NCBI GenBank assembly: GCA_024280015.1
Contig: JAJRQY010000148.1
Coordinates: 1 to 34,829, forward strand
Length of the DNA stretch: 34,829 nucleotides
Reading direction: 5' to 3'
Source of the DNA: Actinomycetes bacterium
Lineage (GTDB): Bacteria; Actinomycetota; Acidimicrobiia; Acidimicrobiales; SZUA-35
The position numbers and the translations under genes were made by a program. The notes under the pieces are model-generated. The model saw nothing but the letters and a program-made list of their open reading frames with translations, had not been told where the DNA came from and ran no database searches. Of this stretch, positions 1 to 7,871 are shown piece after piece (position 1 is the first letter of the stretch; each line of letters begins with the position of its first letter).

Positions 1-1177
1 CAACCGAATAGGTGGGAAGAGGCCCACCTATCGTGATCGGGTTGCCAGGCTCCAGCACCGACCAGGTTGCGGTCACGGTTGCTTCGGTCGGACCATAGGC
101 ATTGAGCACTCGACGACCCGGGCTCAACCAAGGCTCGATCAGATCCCGAGGGCAGGCCTCGCCTGATACCAACAAAAACCGAAGGTTCGTCAGGTCAGGC
201 TGCAAGGTTGACAAAAGTGTCGGCACGCAGCACAAGGCACTGATCTGTCGATCACGCAGGAACTGTTGGAGGTCCGAGCCAAGGAGTTGGATGTCAGAAG
301 AAGCGGGTACGACGGTTGCTCCACAGCAGAGCGGGACCCACAGTTCTTCGACGGAGAAGTCAAAGGCGATGGTCATGCCCTGATAGACGCGGTCCTTACT
401 GGTGTAGCCGTACAAGGAACTGGCAACGTCAAGGAAGTTGCAGATACTCGAGTGGCGAATGGGAACACCCTTGGGCAATCCTGTTGAGCCTGAGGTGTAG
501 ATCACATAGGCGGTTGGGTCCAGCACATCTCGCAGATCGTCGGGTTCGAAGATCCCCGAGTCATAGGAGTGGATCTCCTCCATATGGTCATCGATGGCGA
601 TAACGGGAACATCCACCCCACGAAAGAGAGGAAGGTAGCAGCGTTGGGTCAGCACGCCGGTTACTCCACTATCGGTGATGATGTGGTTGATGCGATCGGT
701 CGGGAAGCCTGCATCCAGAGGCACATAACTCACTCCTAGACGCGACACCGCCAGCACCGTTGCCGGGGCCATCACTGAACGATCGAGAAGGACGGCCATA
801 TGGTCGCCCCCCTCGACTTGTTCGGCGTCAAGGAAACGGGCAATCTGGTTGGAGAACCCGGCTAGGTCAGCGTAAGAAAAAGCGACAGACCCATAGTCGA
901 TGGCGATTTGAGATTGGGCTTGGCTGTCCAGGTGGAAACACTGGCGATCAAACAGGTCATGAAATCGAGTTCCCTGGCGCCAGCGAGAATGATGGTCTTG
1001 TGTGCTGACCAGAACAGAAACTGTCTGGTCGGACTCTGTCTGGCTGGGCTCTGCCTGGTTGGATTCAGCCGTTGCCCGCTCCGGGACGGGGTAGGAGCGC
1101 AAGGTCCAAGACGGAACATGCCCGGGGGTGGTCGATGCGGGATCGGCCGGTTCTGGGAACTTGACCCTGGTTCTCAT
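1..1177 (-). CDS. NRPS adenylation-domain protein, N-terminal part (Pls/PosA-like), runs off left edge
   Basis: The frame is open from ATG at 1177 to the left edge (392 codons), so the C-terminus is missing. A linker of about 70 residues precedes the adenylation domain, which begins near GTRFHDLFDRQ and carries the A3 motif YTSGSTGLPKGV, the A4 motif IAFDFSVEELW and the A5 motif NAYGPTEATVTATW. Such domains activate an amino acid as aminoacyl-AMP. Stretches such as VYQGMTIAFDFSVEELW and ALCCVPTLL..LRFLLVSGEAC recall, from memory, the Pls/PosA family (poly-lysine synthetase-like: A-T plus a membrane C-terminal part) more than modular NRPSs. No condensation domain precedes the A domain. My hand-aligned specificity code is about D-F-E-C-L-S-A-V-T, with no confident substrate. 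The ATG overlaps the stop of the upstream diaminobutyrate aminotransferase (ATGA), so diaminobutyrate or a product of it is a plausible substrate (inference). Confidence 0.88.
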   Translation of the reverse strand, partial: MRTRVKFPEPADPASTTPGHVPSWTLRSYPVPERATAESNQAEPSQTESDQTVSVLVSTQDHHSRWRQGTRFHDLFDRQCFHLDSQAQSQIAIDYGSVAFSYADLAGFSNQIARFLDAEQVEGGDHMAVLLDRSVMAPATVLAVSRLGVSYVPLDAGFPTDRINHIITDSGVTGVLTQRCYLPLFRGVDVPVIAIDDHMEEIHSYDSGIFEPDDLRDVLDPTAYVIYTSGSTGLPKGVPIRHSSICNFLDVASSLYGYTSKDRVYQGMTIAFDFSVEELWVPLCCGATVVPASSDIQLLGSDLQQFLRDRQISALCCVPTLLSTLQPDLTNLRFLLVSGEACPRDLIEPWLSPGRRVLNAYGPTEATVTATWSVLEPGNPITIGGPLPTYSV

Positions 1178-2478
1178 CCAGCAGCGACCGTCGGACGAAG
1201 CTGCTCCTGTACCGACTGGTGAAGGATCTCGAGACCAGCAAGGAGCTGGGAGGCGGGTGTGGTCAAGGGGGCCAGGACCTTCACCACTTCTCCATAGGCG
1301 CCGGAGGTCTCAATCACTAGACCGGAAGCGAAGGCCTGACGGCAAATCTCACCGGCTAGTTCGCCACTGCCAACATCAAGCCCAAGAAATAGGCCTCGTC
1401 CCTTGACGACAGATCCTGGTATGAGCTTGCCCATTTCTGAGAGCGACTGATGGACGATCTGACCCTTGCGCCTCACATCATTGGCCAGGTCATCGTTGTG
1501 CCAGAATTTCTTGAGGGCGACGGTGGCCGTAAGAAAGGCGAGGTTGTTCCCCCGGAACGTTCCGTTGTGCTCAGCTGGTAGCCATTGGTCGTGGTCGGGA
1601 TGGATCAAGACGAGGGCAAGTGGAAGTCCGAAGCCCGACAGGGACTTGGAGAGGGTGACAATGTCAGGCTCAATCCCCATGTCATCAAAGCTGAAGAAGT
1701 TTCCCGTGCGCCCACACCCGGCCTGGATGTCATCGACGATCAGAAGGGCTCCGTGCTTCTTGGCAATGCGAGAAAGGCTGCGCATCCATGATGCTGAGGC
1801 GGCATTGATTCCGCCCTCTCCCTGAACGGTTTCCACCAGGATCGCAGCAGGCTGGTCATAGCCACTGGAAGGGTCCGATAGTAAGCGGTCGAGGAGGTCG
1901 GCGGTGTCGACCTCGGTCCCCAGATAGCCATCGAACATGGCGCGAGTCACGCCGGAAAGGGCGACGCTGGTGCCCATGCGGTGTTGGCGGTTGGCGGTGG
2001 CGGCCAGCGCTCCGACGGTCACACCATGGAAGCCGTTGGTGAATGCGATCACGTTGCTTCTGCCGGTTACCTTCCGAGCGAGCTTGAGGGCAGCCTCCAC
2101 CGCGTTGGTTCCAGTCGGTCCGGTGAACTGGAGCCGGTAGGGAAGGCCGCGTGGTTCCAGGATCAGGTCCACGAATGTCTGTATGAACTCGGCCTTGGCT
2201 GTGGTTTGCAGGTCGAGCCCATGGGTGACGCCGTTGCCCGAAAGGTAGTCGATGAGGGCCGCCGTCATGTCGGGGTCGTTGTGGCCGTAGTTGAGTGTCG
2301 AACAACCAGCCAGGAAATCGATGTAGGTCCGCCCGTTGATATCGGTCATCGTGCTCCCCTCGGCGTGAACGAACGTTGTTGGGAAGCTTCGTGAATAGCT
2401 ACGGACCTCGGACTCTCGTCCGAAGGGGTGTTTGGAACGAGCGGAGGTGTCTGGTTCGCCGACCACGGTGAATGTCAT
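1174..2478 (-). CDS. Class III PLP aminotransferase, diaminobutyrate--2-oxoglutarate transaminase (EctB-like)
   Basis: 434 aa. The N-terminal signature FPTTFVHAEGSTMTDINGR and YIDFLAGCSTLNYGHNDPDM, then GNGVTHGLDLQTTAK, are typical of EctB/DABA aminotransferases, which make L-2,4-diaminobutyrate from aspartate semialdehyde and glutamate. PLP-binding features are GPTGTNAVEAALKLAR, the acidic VDDIQAGCGRTG segment and the Schiff-base lysine in TLSKSLSG. No ectA or ectC is adjacent. Instead the stop codon overlaps the start of an adenylation-domain protein, so the diaminobutyrate probably feeds a nonribosomal product or polymer rather than ectoine (inference). The start at 2478 keeps the whole N-terminal signature; its Shine-Dalgarno is weak. 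Overlapping palindromes lie 44-62 nt upstream. Confidence 0.9.
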   Translation of the reverse strand: MTFTVVGEPDTSARSKHPFGRESEVRSYSRSFPTTFVHAEGSTMTDINGRTYIDFLAGCSTLNYGHNDPDMTAALIDYLSGNGVTHGLDLQTTAKAEFIQTFVDLILEPRGLPYRLQFTGPTGTNAVEAALKLARKVTGRSNVIAFTNGFHGVTVGALAATANRQHRMGTSVALSGVTRAMFDGYLGTEVDTADLLDRLLSDPSSGYDQPAAILVETVQGEGGINAASASWMRSLSRIAKKHGALLIVDDIQAGCGRTGNFFSFDDMGIEPDIVTLSKSLSGFGLPLALVLIHPDHDQWLPAEHNGTFRGNNLAFLTATVALKKFWHNDDLANDVRRKGQIVHQSLSEMGKLIPGSVVKGRGLFLGLDVGSGELAGEICRQAFASGLVIETSGAYGEVVKVLAPLTTPASQLLAGLEILHQSVQEQLRPTVAAG

Positions 2479-2521
2479 GGACTGAACCTATGACTGGTGA
2501 CGTTTTTGTTCAATGGGAGAT

Positions 2522-2540
2522 TGGTCGTACGACCATGGTC
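2522..2540. promoter_or_regulatory. Overlapping palindromes upstream of the aminotransferase/NRPS operon (candidate operator)
   Basis: A perfect 14-bp palindrome TGGTCGTACGACCA (2522-2535) overlaps a perfect 10-bp palindrome GACCATGGTC (2531-2540), giving alternating TGGTC/GACCA/TGGTC half-sites. They sit in the 92-nt gap between the aminotransferase start (2478) and the regulator gene ending at 2571. The position suits an operator for the minus-strand operon. The 10-mer recurs inside another palindrome at 26728-26741. The binding protein is unknown. Confidence 0.45.
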
Positions 2541-2570
2541 AGCAGCTTGAATAAGGGGTTCGCGTTGGCA

Positions 2571-3221
2571 CTATTCCTGGCCATCCCCGGAGCGGCCAAT
2601 GTCGTTTCTCTGGGCCCACAATGTGGCTTGCAGACGATCAGAGACTCCGATTCGGCCATAGATCTGGGTGAGATGTGCCTTCACTGTCGATTCAGCGATA
2701 CTGAGTGCTCTGGCGATCTGTTTGTTCTGGAGACCCTTGGCAACCAGGTCCAGAACCTCAAGTTCTCGCGTACTCAGATCCTCCTGGGTTGGCGAATGAG
2801 TGTCGGTGCGAAGGGCCGAGATAACTGCACTGGCGGCACGTGGATCTAAGGGTGAGTGCCCGGCTGCGGCTTGTCGAACGGCCTCCAGTACCTGATCAGG
2901 TGAACTGTCCTTCAGGAGAAAGCCTGATGCTCCGGCTTCTAGGGCTGCCAATATTCGACTCTCTTCACCGAACATGGTTAGGACTATGATCTGCGCGTCT
3001 GGCTGGCCTGCCGCGATCTTTCGAATGGCCGGCTCTCCATTTCCTTTTGGCATTGAGAGGTCCATGAGTACGACGTCGGGTTCAACAGATGCCACGACCC
3101 GCACTCCTTCGGGGCCACTGTCGGCAATCCCAACCAACTCCATGTCGATTGCTTCTTCTAAGACGGCTTCAAGCCCTTGGCGGATTACCCAATGGTCATC
3201 GACAAGCACAACTCGGATCAT
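2571..3221 (-). CDS. NarL/FixJ-family response regulator (receiver + LuxR HTH)
   Basis: 216 aa. The receiver domain (1-120) has the acidic pair in LVDDH, phospho-acceptor Asp54 in VVLMDLSMP, the conserved Thr in IIVLTMF and the Lys in GFLLKDSS. The C-terminal LuxR HTH (about 148-205) contains LSTRELEVLDLVAKGLQNKQIA and TVKAHLTQIYGRIGV. All canonical receiver residues are present, so it is the likely phosphoryl acceptor for the kinase at 3218-4519, whose stop codon overlaps this ATG (ATGA). It is the last gene of a chain of four coupled genes. Targets are unknown. Confidence 0.93.
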   Translation of the reverse strand: MIRVVLVDDHWVIRQGLEAVLEEAIDMELVGIADSGPEGVRVVASVEPDVVLMDLSMPKGNGEPAIRKIAAGQPDAQIIVLTMFGEESRILAALEAGASGFLLKDSSPDQVLEAVRQAAAGHSPLDPRAASAVISALRTDTHSPTQEDLSTRELEVLDLVAKGLQNKQIARALSIAESTVKAHLTQIYGRIGVSDRLQATLWAQRNDIGRSGDGQE

Positions 3222-4519
3222 GTCACTGGCACCCTAGCCGTGGCGATAAGACCGGTTCCGGTTTGTGGAGTTTGCAGGTCGAGGTTGCCGCCGGCGGCAC
3301 TGAGCAGGTCAGAGAGTGATCGCAATCCGAGTCGCGGTCTGGTGTCTGTGGCGCTCGCCGCCGTTGCGGCGAGTCCCTTTCCGTTGTCAATCACCGCGAT
3401 GTGAAGGAGGTCGTCTCTGCATCGGACGGAGATGTCGATGGTGGATGCCTCGGCGTGATGTCTGGCGTTTCGGAGTAGCTCTCGAATGGTTCGGTAGGCC
3501 AGCGCAACCGCAGGCTTGGGCAAGGACAAACCCGATTCGATATCGACCGAGATCGTTGCTGTGTCGGTCGGATTCTCCGATGCGAGGTCGGCGACGGCCC
3601 GCCGAAGCCCAATCTCGTCAAGGTTTGGCGGATAGATATCGACGAGCAATGATCTCAGGGAACGGACAGCACGGCGGGTTGCGGTGGCGGCGTGGTGGGC
3701 AACCTCGGAATCTCGTTGGTTGCCTTGTCGCTCGGCCCGATCACCGAGGACGGCAAGAGACATGGAGATGCCGGCCAGGTCCTGAACGGTTCCGTCGTGG
3801 AGATCGGTGGCAATGACGAGTCGCTCTTGTTCAGCAGCAGCGATTGAGCTTCGGAGGGCTAGGCGCTCTTGGGTTTGTGCCTGGTCCAGTCGGCGCACTA
3901 GGAGGTAGGTCAGGGGGAGTTGCAAGCTGAACAGACCAAAGATTGTGCCAAGAGCCAACGGCACCATGGTTGTGAATAGGTCGGTCGAGCGGGCTCCTAC
4001 TGCGGCGTAGGGTTGGTAGGTCTCAAAGAGCAGCTGGTTACCGCTTCGGTCCGTGATTCGGTAGTAGACCTCCAATTCCTGGATGGCATTGGTGATTCCC
4101 TCGTTGGCTTCTCGCTCGGGGTCACTGACCTTGCTCTCGGGCAAGCCGGTGCGGAAAGCACGGATGGCGGCTGCATCAAGATCATGAACGCTTCCGATCA
4201 GATCGTCCTGGTCGCTATAGAGGATCTGCCCCTGTCGGTCCCAAACTCGGACGTGGACAATCCTGTCTGACAACACGCTTTGGCGTACGACGTGGTCGAG
4301 GGCCGGATCAGAAGCTCCTGCGTCAAACACTGGTGGCAGTGACGGCTGAATGTACAGCTCTCCCACTTCAGCCGTATTCTGACCAGCATCACGAAGTGCT
4401 TGACGCAGGGCAAGTCGTCTTGTGGCCCAGACAGTGACACCGGCGACGATGATCACGACGACTGTGGCTGCCAGTGCGAACTGGTACAGGAGTTGACGAG
4501 TTGAAACTGGCTGGGTCAC
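3218..4519 (-). CDS. NarL-type membrane sensor histidine kinase (HisKA_3)
   Basis: 433 aa from GTG at 4519, chosen because it overlaps the TGA of the upstream regulator (GTGA); a longer reading frame would run far into that gene. TM1 is at about 12-32 and TM2 at about 184-207, with an extracellular domain between them. The HisKA_3 dimerisation/phosphorylation box follows, with His241 in ATDLHDGTVQDLAG. The HATPase domain has the N-box RTIRELLRNARHHAEA and the G-box VIDNGKGL. The kinase lies between two NarL-type regulators in one coupled operon, so it may signal to both. The stimulus is unknown; the extracellular part has no recognisable ligand motif. Confidence 0.92.
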   Translation of the reverse strand: MTQPVSTRQLLYQFALAATVVVIIVAGVTVWATRRLALRQALRDAGQNTAEVGELYIQPSLPPVFDAGASDPALDHVVRQSVLSDRIVHVRVWDRQGQILYSDQDDLIGSVHDLDAAAIRAFRTGLPESKVSDPEREANEGITNAIQELEVYYRITDRSGNQLLFETYQPYAAVGARSTDLFTTMVPLALGTIFGLFSLQLPLTYLLVRRLDQAQTQERLALRSSIAAAEQERLVIATDLHDGTVQDLAGISMSLAVLGDRAERQGNQRDSEVAHHAATATRRAVRSLRSLLVDIYPPNLDEIGLRRAVADLASENPTDTATISVDIESGLSLPKPAVALAYRTIRELLRNARHHAEASTIDISVRCRDDLLHIAVIDNGKGLAATAASATDTRPRLGLRSLSDLLSAAGGNLDLQTPQTGTGLIATARVPVT

Positions 4520-5163
4520 GTGCTCTTGGACCGATGCTGGCGACCACTGGGGAGTGGAGAAAGATGCTCGCGGGCCCAGAGCGCTGCGAGCGAACGGTTG
4601 GAGACACCAATCTTGGAGTAGCAACTGCTGAGATGCGATTCCACGGTCTTGGTCGAGATATCCAGGTGTTCAGAAACGTGTCGATTGCTCTGGCCAAGGG
4701 CCACCAGTTGGAGGATTTCAGACTCCCGTGCGGTGAGTGTTGTCTGGTCGGACTCCTGGCGAAGATCGATGGATGGATCATCTGAGCTTGTGAGGTCAAG
4801 GACGCCGGCTGCGGAGCGCAAGGCGTCGAGAATCTCGTTGGGGTCTGAGTCCTTCATCACATAGCCCACTGCGCCAGCTCGCAGGCAGGTTGAGGCTATG
4901 TCCGGGCTGGCGTGACCGATGAAGGCCACGACTCGCGAATCGTCATGCATTTGGAATAGCTCTGCGGTCGATACGTCATCGTCAGTCGAAGTGATGCGCG
5001 GGTCCATTAGGATCACATCGGGATGCAGTCGGTCGGCCATGCTCACCATCTCCTGAGCCGTGGAGGCTTGGCCGACGAGGGTCACGTCAGGCGCGTTGCC
5101 GATCAGTGCCTTGAGGCCCTGTTGAACTAGATCTTGCTCATCGGCCACCAGGATCCGAATCAT
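4516..5163 (-). CDS. NarL-family response regulator with atypical receiver
   Basis: 215 aa from ATG at 5163, where MIRILVADEQDLV starts the fold; longer in-frame ATGs upstream would add a non-homologous extension. Asp54 (VILMD) and Lys104 (YVMKD) are kept. The acidic pair is D8-E9, the usual L-x-M-P after Asp54 reads PRIT, and the switch Thr/Ser after beta-4 appears to be Ile82 (VVAFIGHAS). The LuxR HTH at about 141-200 is intact (LTARESEILQLVALGQSNRHVS, TKTVESHLSSCYSKIGV). It is coupled to both neighbours: its ATG overlaps the micropeptide stop and its TGA overlaps the kinase GTG. It may be only partly phosphorylation-controlled (inference). Confidence 0.9.
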   Translation of the reverse strand: MIRILVADEQDLVQQGLKALIGNAPDVTLVGQASTAQEMVSMADRLHPDVILMDPRITSTDDDVSTAELFQMHDDSRVVAFIGHASPDIASTCLRAGAVGYVMKDSDPNEILDALRSAAGVLDLTSSDDPSIDLRQESDQTTLTARESEILQLVALGQSNRHVSEHLDISTKTVESHLSSCYSKIGVSNRSLAALWAREHLSPLPSGRQHRSKST

Positions 5164-5243
5164 TGCTGGAGGTCCGGTGGTGAGGTTGGCAATAGGCTTT
5201 GGACGACCGCGAGAGCGAGCGCCGCGAGAACGAGTATTGTCAC
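5160..5243 (-). CDS. 27-aa hydrophobic micropeptide leading the two-component operon
   Basis: GTG start at 5243 is preceded by a perfect AAGGAG at 6-nt spacing, far better than the site in front of the following regulator. The peptide begins MTILVLAALALAVVQSLLP and ends PPDLQQ: one potential membrane segment with a short polar tail. Its TGA overlaps the ATG of the regulator at 5163 (ATGA), so translation of the operon seems to enter here and pass down the chain. It could be a leader that only sets expression, or a small membrane regulator of the kinase. I know no family for it. Confidence 0.65.
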   Translation of the reverse strand: MTILVLAALALAVVQSLLPTSPPDLQQ

Positions 5244-5449
5244 GGCAGTCTCCTTGGATCGGGTGGATTCTCTGGTGGACAGGCATCAGATTGACATGGG
5301 AATTGATCTCCCCGGCAGCCACAGTAGTTTCTGTCGCCCTAGTGAGTGGCCAACAAATAGTTAGCAGTTGGCAAAGATATCGATGCCGAGGTAGGGGTGA
5401 GTTCACCCATGATCTCGAACGGTGTCATCTTCCACGGTGTTGCTTGCCG

Positions 5450-6232
5450 TCAGAACATGCGGCTGAAGTGATGCGTCCGTCCCACTTCAACGAAGCCGAG
5501 GCGTTGGTACCACCTATGTGGCCAATCATCGAGGTCGGCGGTGAGAAAAAACAAGTCACAATCAGCCTGCTGACCTCTCCGCAATGCATCACGAACCAAC
5601 GCATCACCGTAGCCATTGCCTCGGAAGGCATGGCCGGTCACCAAGCTCTCGAATTGGGCAAGGCTCCTCTGCCGATCGATATAGAGATCGGCATGAGCCG
5701 CGATCTCTCCACGCTCAAAGACAGCAAGGGGTGTGAATTCGGCCCCACGGGCATACAACGCTTTGCGACCGGCAAGCTGTCTGAGCGCCTCGTTGCTGGC
5801 CGTGGGGAGCTCATCTCGCCAATCTCGTATGACTGCTGATTGCACCTTGTCCAGAGATACTGCTTGGACGTCGTGGGTTGATGGCTCAACCAGCGGACCG
5901 GAATAGACCATTGCCGCGATTGTTTCGTGTTCGTATCCGGCCGCCTCGAACTCGGCGGTCAAGGTCTGACCTAGCTCGTCGTCGTCGACAGACAGATATC
6001 GATGTTGGACATGGGCTAGTACTTCTTCGACCGTCTCCAGTATGTCCGGCGCCGGGGCAGGGTCAGTGACGACAACCCTGTTGTGATAGTGCGAAAGCGG
6101 GAAGTCCAATTGCCGGAGGGCGTACCCCCAACCAAGATCAATGACGGAGCTGGCCTGAGACGTGGCGAAGTGGCGTTCGAACTGCATGACCTGTTCGAAC
6201 TGTGCGTTTCGCTCGAACTCGGAGGTGGCCAC
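5450..6232 (-). CDS. GNAT-family N-acetyltransferase
   Basis: 260 aa from GTG at 6232; ATG at 6187 (MQFERHF) is an equally plausible start. The C-terminal GNAT fold (about 120-260) shows the beta-strand LAVFERGEIAAHADLYID, the acetyl-CoA pyrophosphate loop in AFRGNGYGDALVRDALRRG (R/Q-x-x-G-x-G/A), and the closing strand DLFFLTADLDDWPHRWYQRLGFVEVGR. The first 110 residues resemble the degenerate N-terminal half of tandem-GNAT proteins. The substrate is unknown. It is a single gene divergent from the hydrolase at 6452; the 219-nt gap between them shows no clear operator. Confidence 0.85.
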   Translation of the reverse strand: MATSEFERNAQFEQVMQFERHFATSQASSVIDLGWGYALRQLDFPLSHYHNRVVVTDPAPAPDILETVEEVLAHVQHRYLSVDDDELGQTLTAEFEAAGYEHETIAAMVYSGPLVEPSTHDVQAVSLDKVQSAVIRDWRDELPTASNEALRQLAGRKALYARGAEFTPLAVFERGEIAAHADLYIDRQRSLAQFESLVTGHAFRGNGYGDALVRDALRRGQQADCDLFFLTADLDDWPHRWYQRLGFVEVGRTHHFSRMF

Positions 6233-6451
6233 CCACTGAGACTAGCTGGGCACAAGTCTGGCGGCGGTTCCTCTCATGATCGCGTCAAGCACCTCTGGGT
6301 CAAGGTCAAGCTCGCCTTGTCCAGCGCGACAAATCCGACTGGTGGGCCCGGCCACAGAACCCTCCGCCCCCTGAGACAACAATTTGCTGTGGCATCAACC
6401 TCACCATAGATCGCCAGTATTCTTGAGGTTCGACCACCACAGGATGCTTCG

Positions 6452-7225
6452 ATGATTTCCCGCCCCGTGCCCGACTCTGATCTGCCCCCGGTCCTGTTCG
6501 TCCATGGCGCCTGGCACGGCCCCTGGTGTTGGGGAAGGTGGATGGATTCCCTCCACGATGAGGGCTTCTCGTCCTACGCGGTTGAGCTTCCCGGGCACGG
6601 CCAGCCAGGGTCCCCGAAACGGATTTGGAACCGGCTATCCCACTATGTGACCGCGGTCGAAGCCGCTCTGGATGAACTGGGATACGAGACGATTCTGGTT
6701 GGTCATTCCATGGGTGGTCTAGTCACCCAGCTGGTGCTGGAACGTCGGGATGTGGCCCAAGCGGTTGTTGTTGCTTCGGTGCCTCGCAGGGGAGCGCTAC
6801 GATCAGCTATCCGGGTAGTTGCTGGCGATTTTGTCAATGCGGTGGTCATGTTTCCGCTGGGAACCATGTGGACGATCGTGCGGACACCAGAGCAGGTGAG
6901 GCGCTGGTTCTTTTCGGCGAACTCGGCTGATGAGGATGTGACCCATGTTGGGGAGAAGTTGCAGAACGAATCCATTCTGGCCTTTGCCGGAATGCTGACG
7001 CGCTGGCCTCGCCCGGCCAAGGTTGGAACGCCAGTACGGGTGATGGCGGCATCCGAGGACGCCATCTTCTCGGTAGCAGAAGAGACCGATCTGGCCACCG
7101 CCTACGGAACAGAGGTCGTGATCATTGAGGGAGCGGGCCACGACATCATGGTCGATGGCCCCCACGCCGACGCTGGAGTTCGGGCTTTGCTGGAGATGAT
7201 TCGTGGCGCCAAGCATCTCCACTAG
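6452..7225 (+). CDS. Alpha/beta-fold hydrolase
   Basis: 257 aa. Oxyanion-loop motif HGAWHGPWCWG (about 19-29), nucleophile elbow GHSMGG (Ser at about 89), and the late His in GAGHDIMVD, with an acidic residue in VMAASEDAIF, make a complete catalytic triad. The middle cap region is helical. Such proteins are esterases or lactonases of varied specificity, so the substrate cannot be read from sequence. No signal peptide, so cytoplasmic. The downstream DUF533-like gene starts 10 nt after the stop, suggesting co-transcription. Confidence 0.88.
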   Translation: MISRPVPDSDLPPVLFVHGAWHGPWCWGRWMDSLHDEGFSSYAVELPGHGQPGSPKRIWNRLSHYVTAVEAALDELGYETILVGHSMGGLVTQLVLERRDVAQAVVVASVPRRGALRSAIRVVAGDFVNAVVMFPLGTMWTIVRTPEQVRRWFFSANSADEDVTHVGEKLQNESILAFAGMLTRWPRPAKVGTPVRVMAASEDAIFSVAEETDLATAYGTEVVIIEGAGHDIMVDGPHADAGVRALLEMIRGAKHLH

Positions 7226-7235
7226 AGTCTGCGTC

Positions 7236-7790
7236 ATGATCGCACTATTGGGTTCGTTGCTCGGAGGCCGTGGAGGCCGCATGATTGGTTCGATGATCGG
7301 AGGGCGGACCGGCGGAATGGTCGGTGGCCTCGCTGGTGCCTTGCTCGGTGGACGCCAACTCCGAGGCTTGGGGCGAATGATCTCCAACCGTGGAGGCGGA
7401 AATGACCAGTTTGATGGCGGCGCAGCCGTCGATATGGATGACAATCAGGCAGAGGTTCTAATTCGGGCCATGTGCAACTCGGCGAAGGCTGATGGTCATG
7501 TCGACAGCGATGAAACCAGCCAGATCTTGTCTGAACTCGGCGATGTCTCTGCTGCAGATCGAGCCTTCTTGCAGTCTGAGCTTGAGTCCCCATTCAAATC
7601 AGCGGCCGAGATTGCGAGTTTGGTTCCGCCCGTGCTCAAGGTGGAGGCCTACGCCGTTTCACTCATCGCCATCAATGTTGACACCATGCAAGAAGCTCAG
7701 TATTTGTCTGAACTCTCGTCGGAATTGGGCCTTTCTGTTGCCGATCGGGACAACATCCACGATGACCTTGGAGTCGACCAACTCGCGTAG
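7236..7790 (+). CDS. DUF533/TerB-like tellurite-resistance-fold protein
   Basis: 184 aa from ATG at 7236; an in-frame extension to 7203 would overlap the hydrolase gene. The N-terminus is Gly-rich and weakly hydrophobic (LLGSLLGGRGGRMIGSMIGG), typical of YebE/DUF533 proteins and likely membrane-associated. From about residue 75 there is a TerB-like helical domain (EVLIRAMCNSAKADGHVDSDE, ending LGLSVADRDNIHDDLG), with the acidic metal-binding-like DGHVDSDE loop. Function is not established for the family; envelope or stress roles are usually proposed. Confidence 0.75.
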   Translation: MIALLGSLLGGRGGRMIGSMIGGRTGGMVGGLAGALLGGRQLRGLGRMISNRGGGNDQFDGGAAVDMDDNQAEVLIRAMCNSAKADGHVDSDETSQILSELGDVSAADRAFLQSELESPFKSAAEIASLVPPVLKVEAYAVSLIAINVDTMQEAQYLSELSSELGLSVADRDNIHDDLGVDQLA

Positions 7791-7871
7791 GTGCGTGCTG
7801 TCAGCGGCTTGTCAGCGCGATCGGCTTGAGTTCAGTCGAAGAGGAATCTCGATCAATAGGGGGAACTAAGA

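Noticed and set aside
1-2478. Ectoine biosynthesis cluster
   Set aside because: Only the EctB-type aminotransferase is present; no ectA or ectC is visible, and the coupled gene is an adenylation-domain protein.
4520-4624. Longer N-terminus for the NarL-type kinase (start at 4624)
   Set aside because: It would lie inside the upstream regulator gene and adds no homologous sequence; GTG 4519 overlaps that gene's stop exactly.
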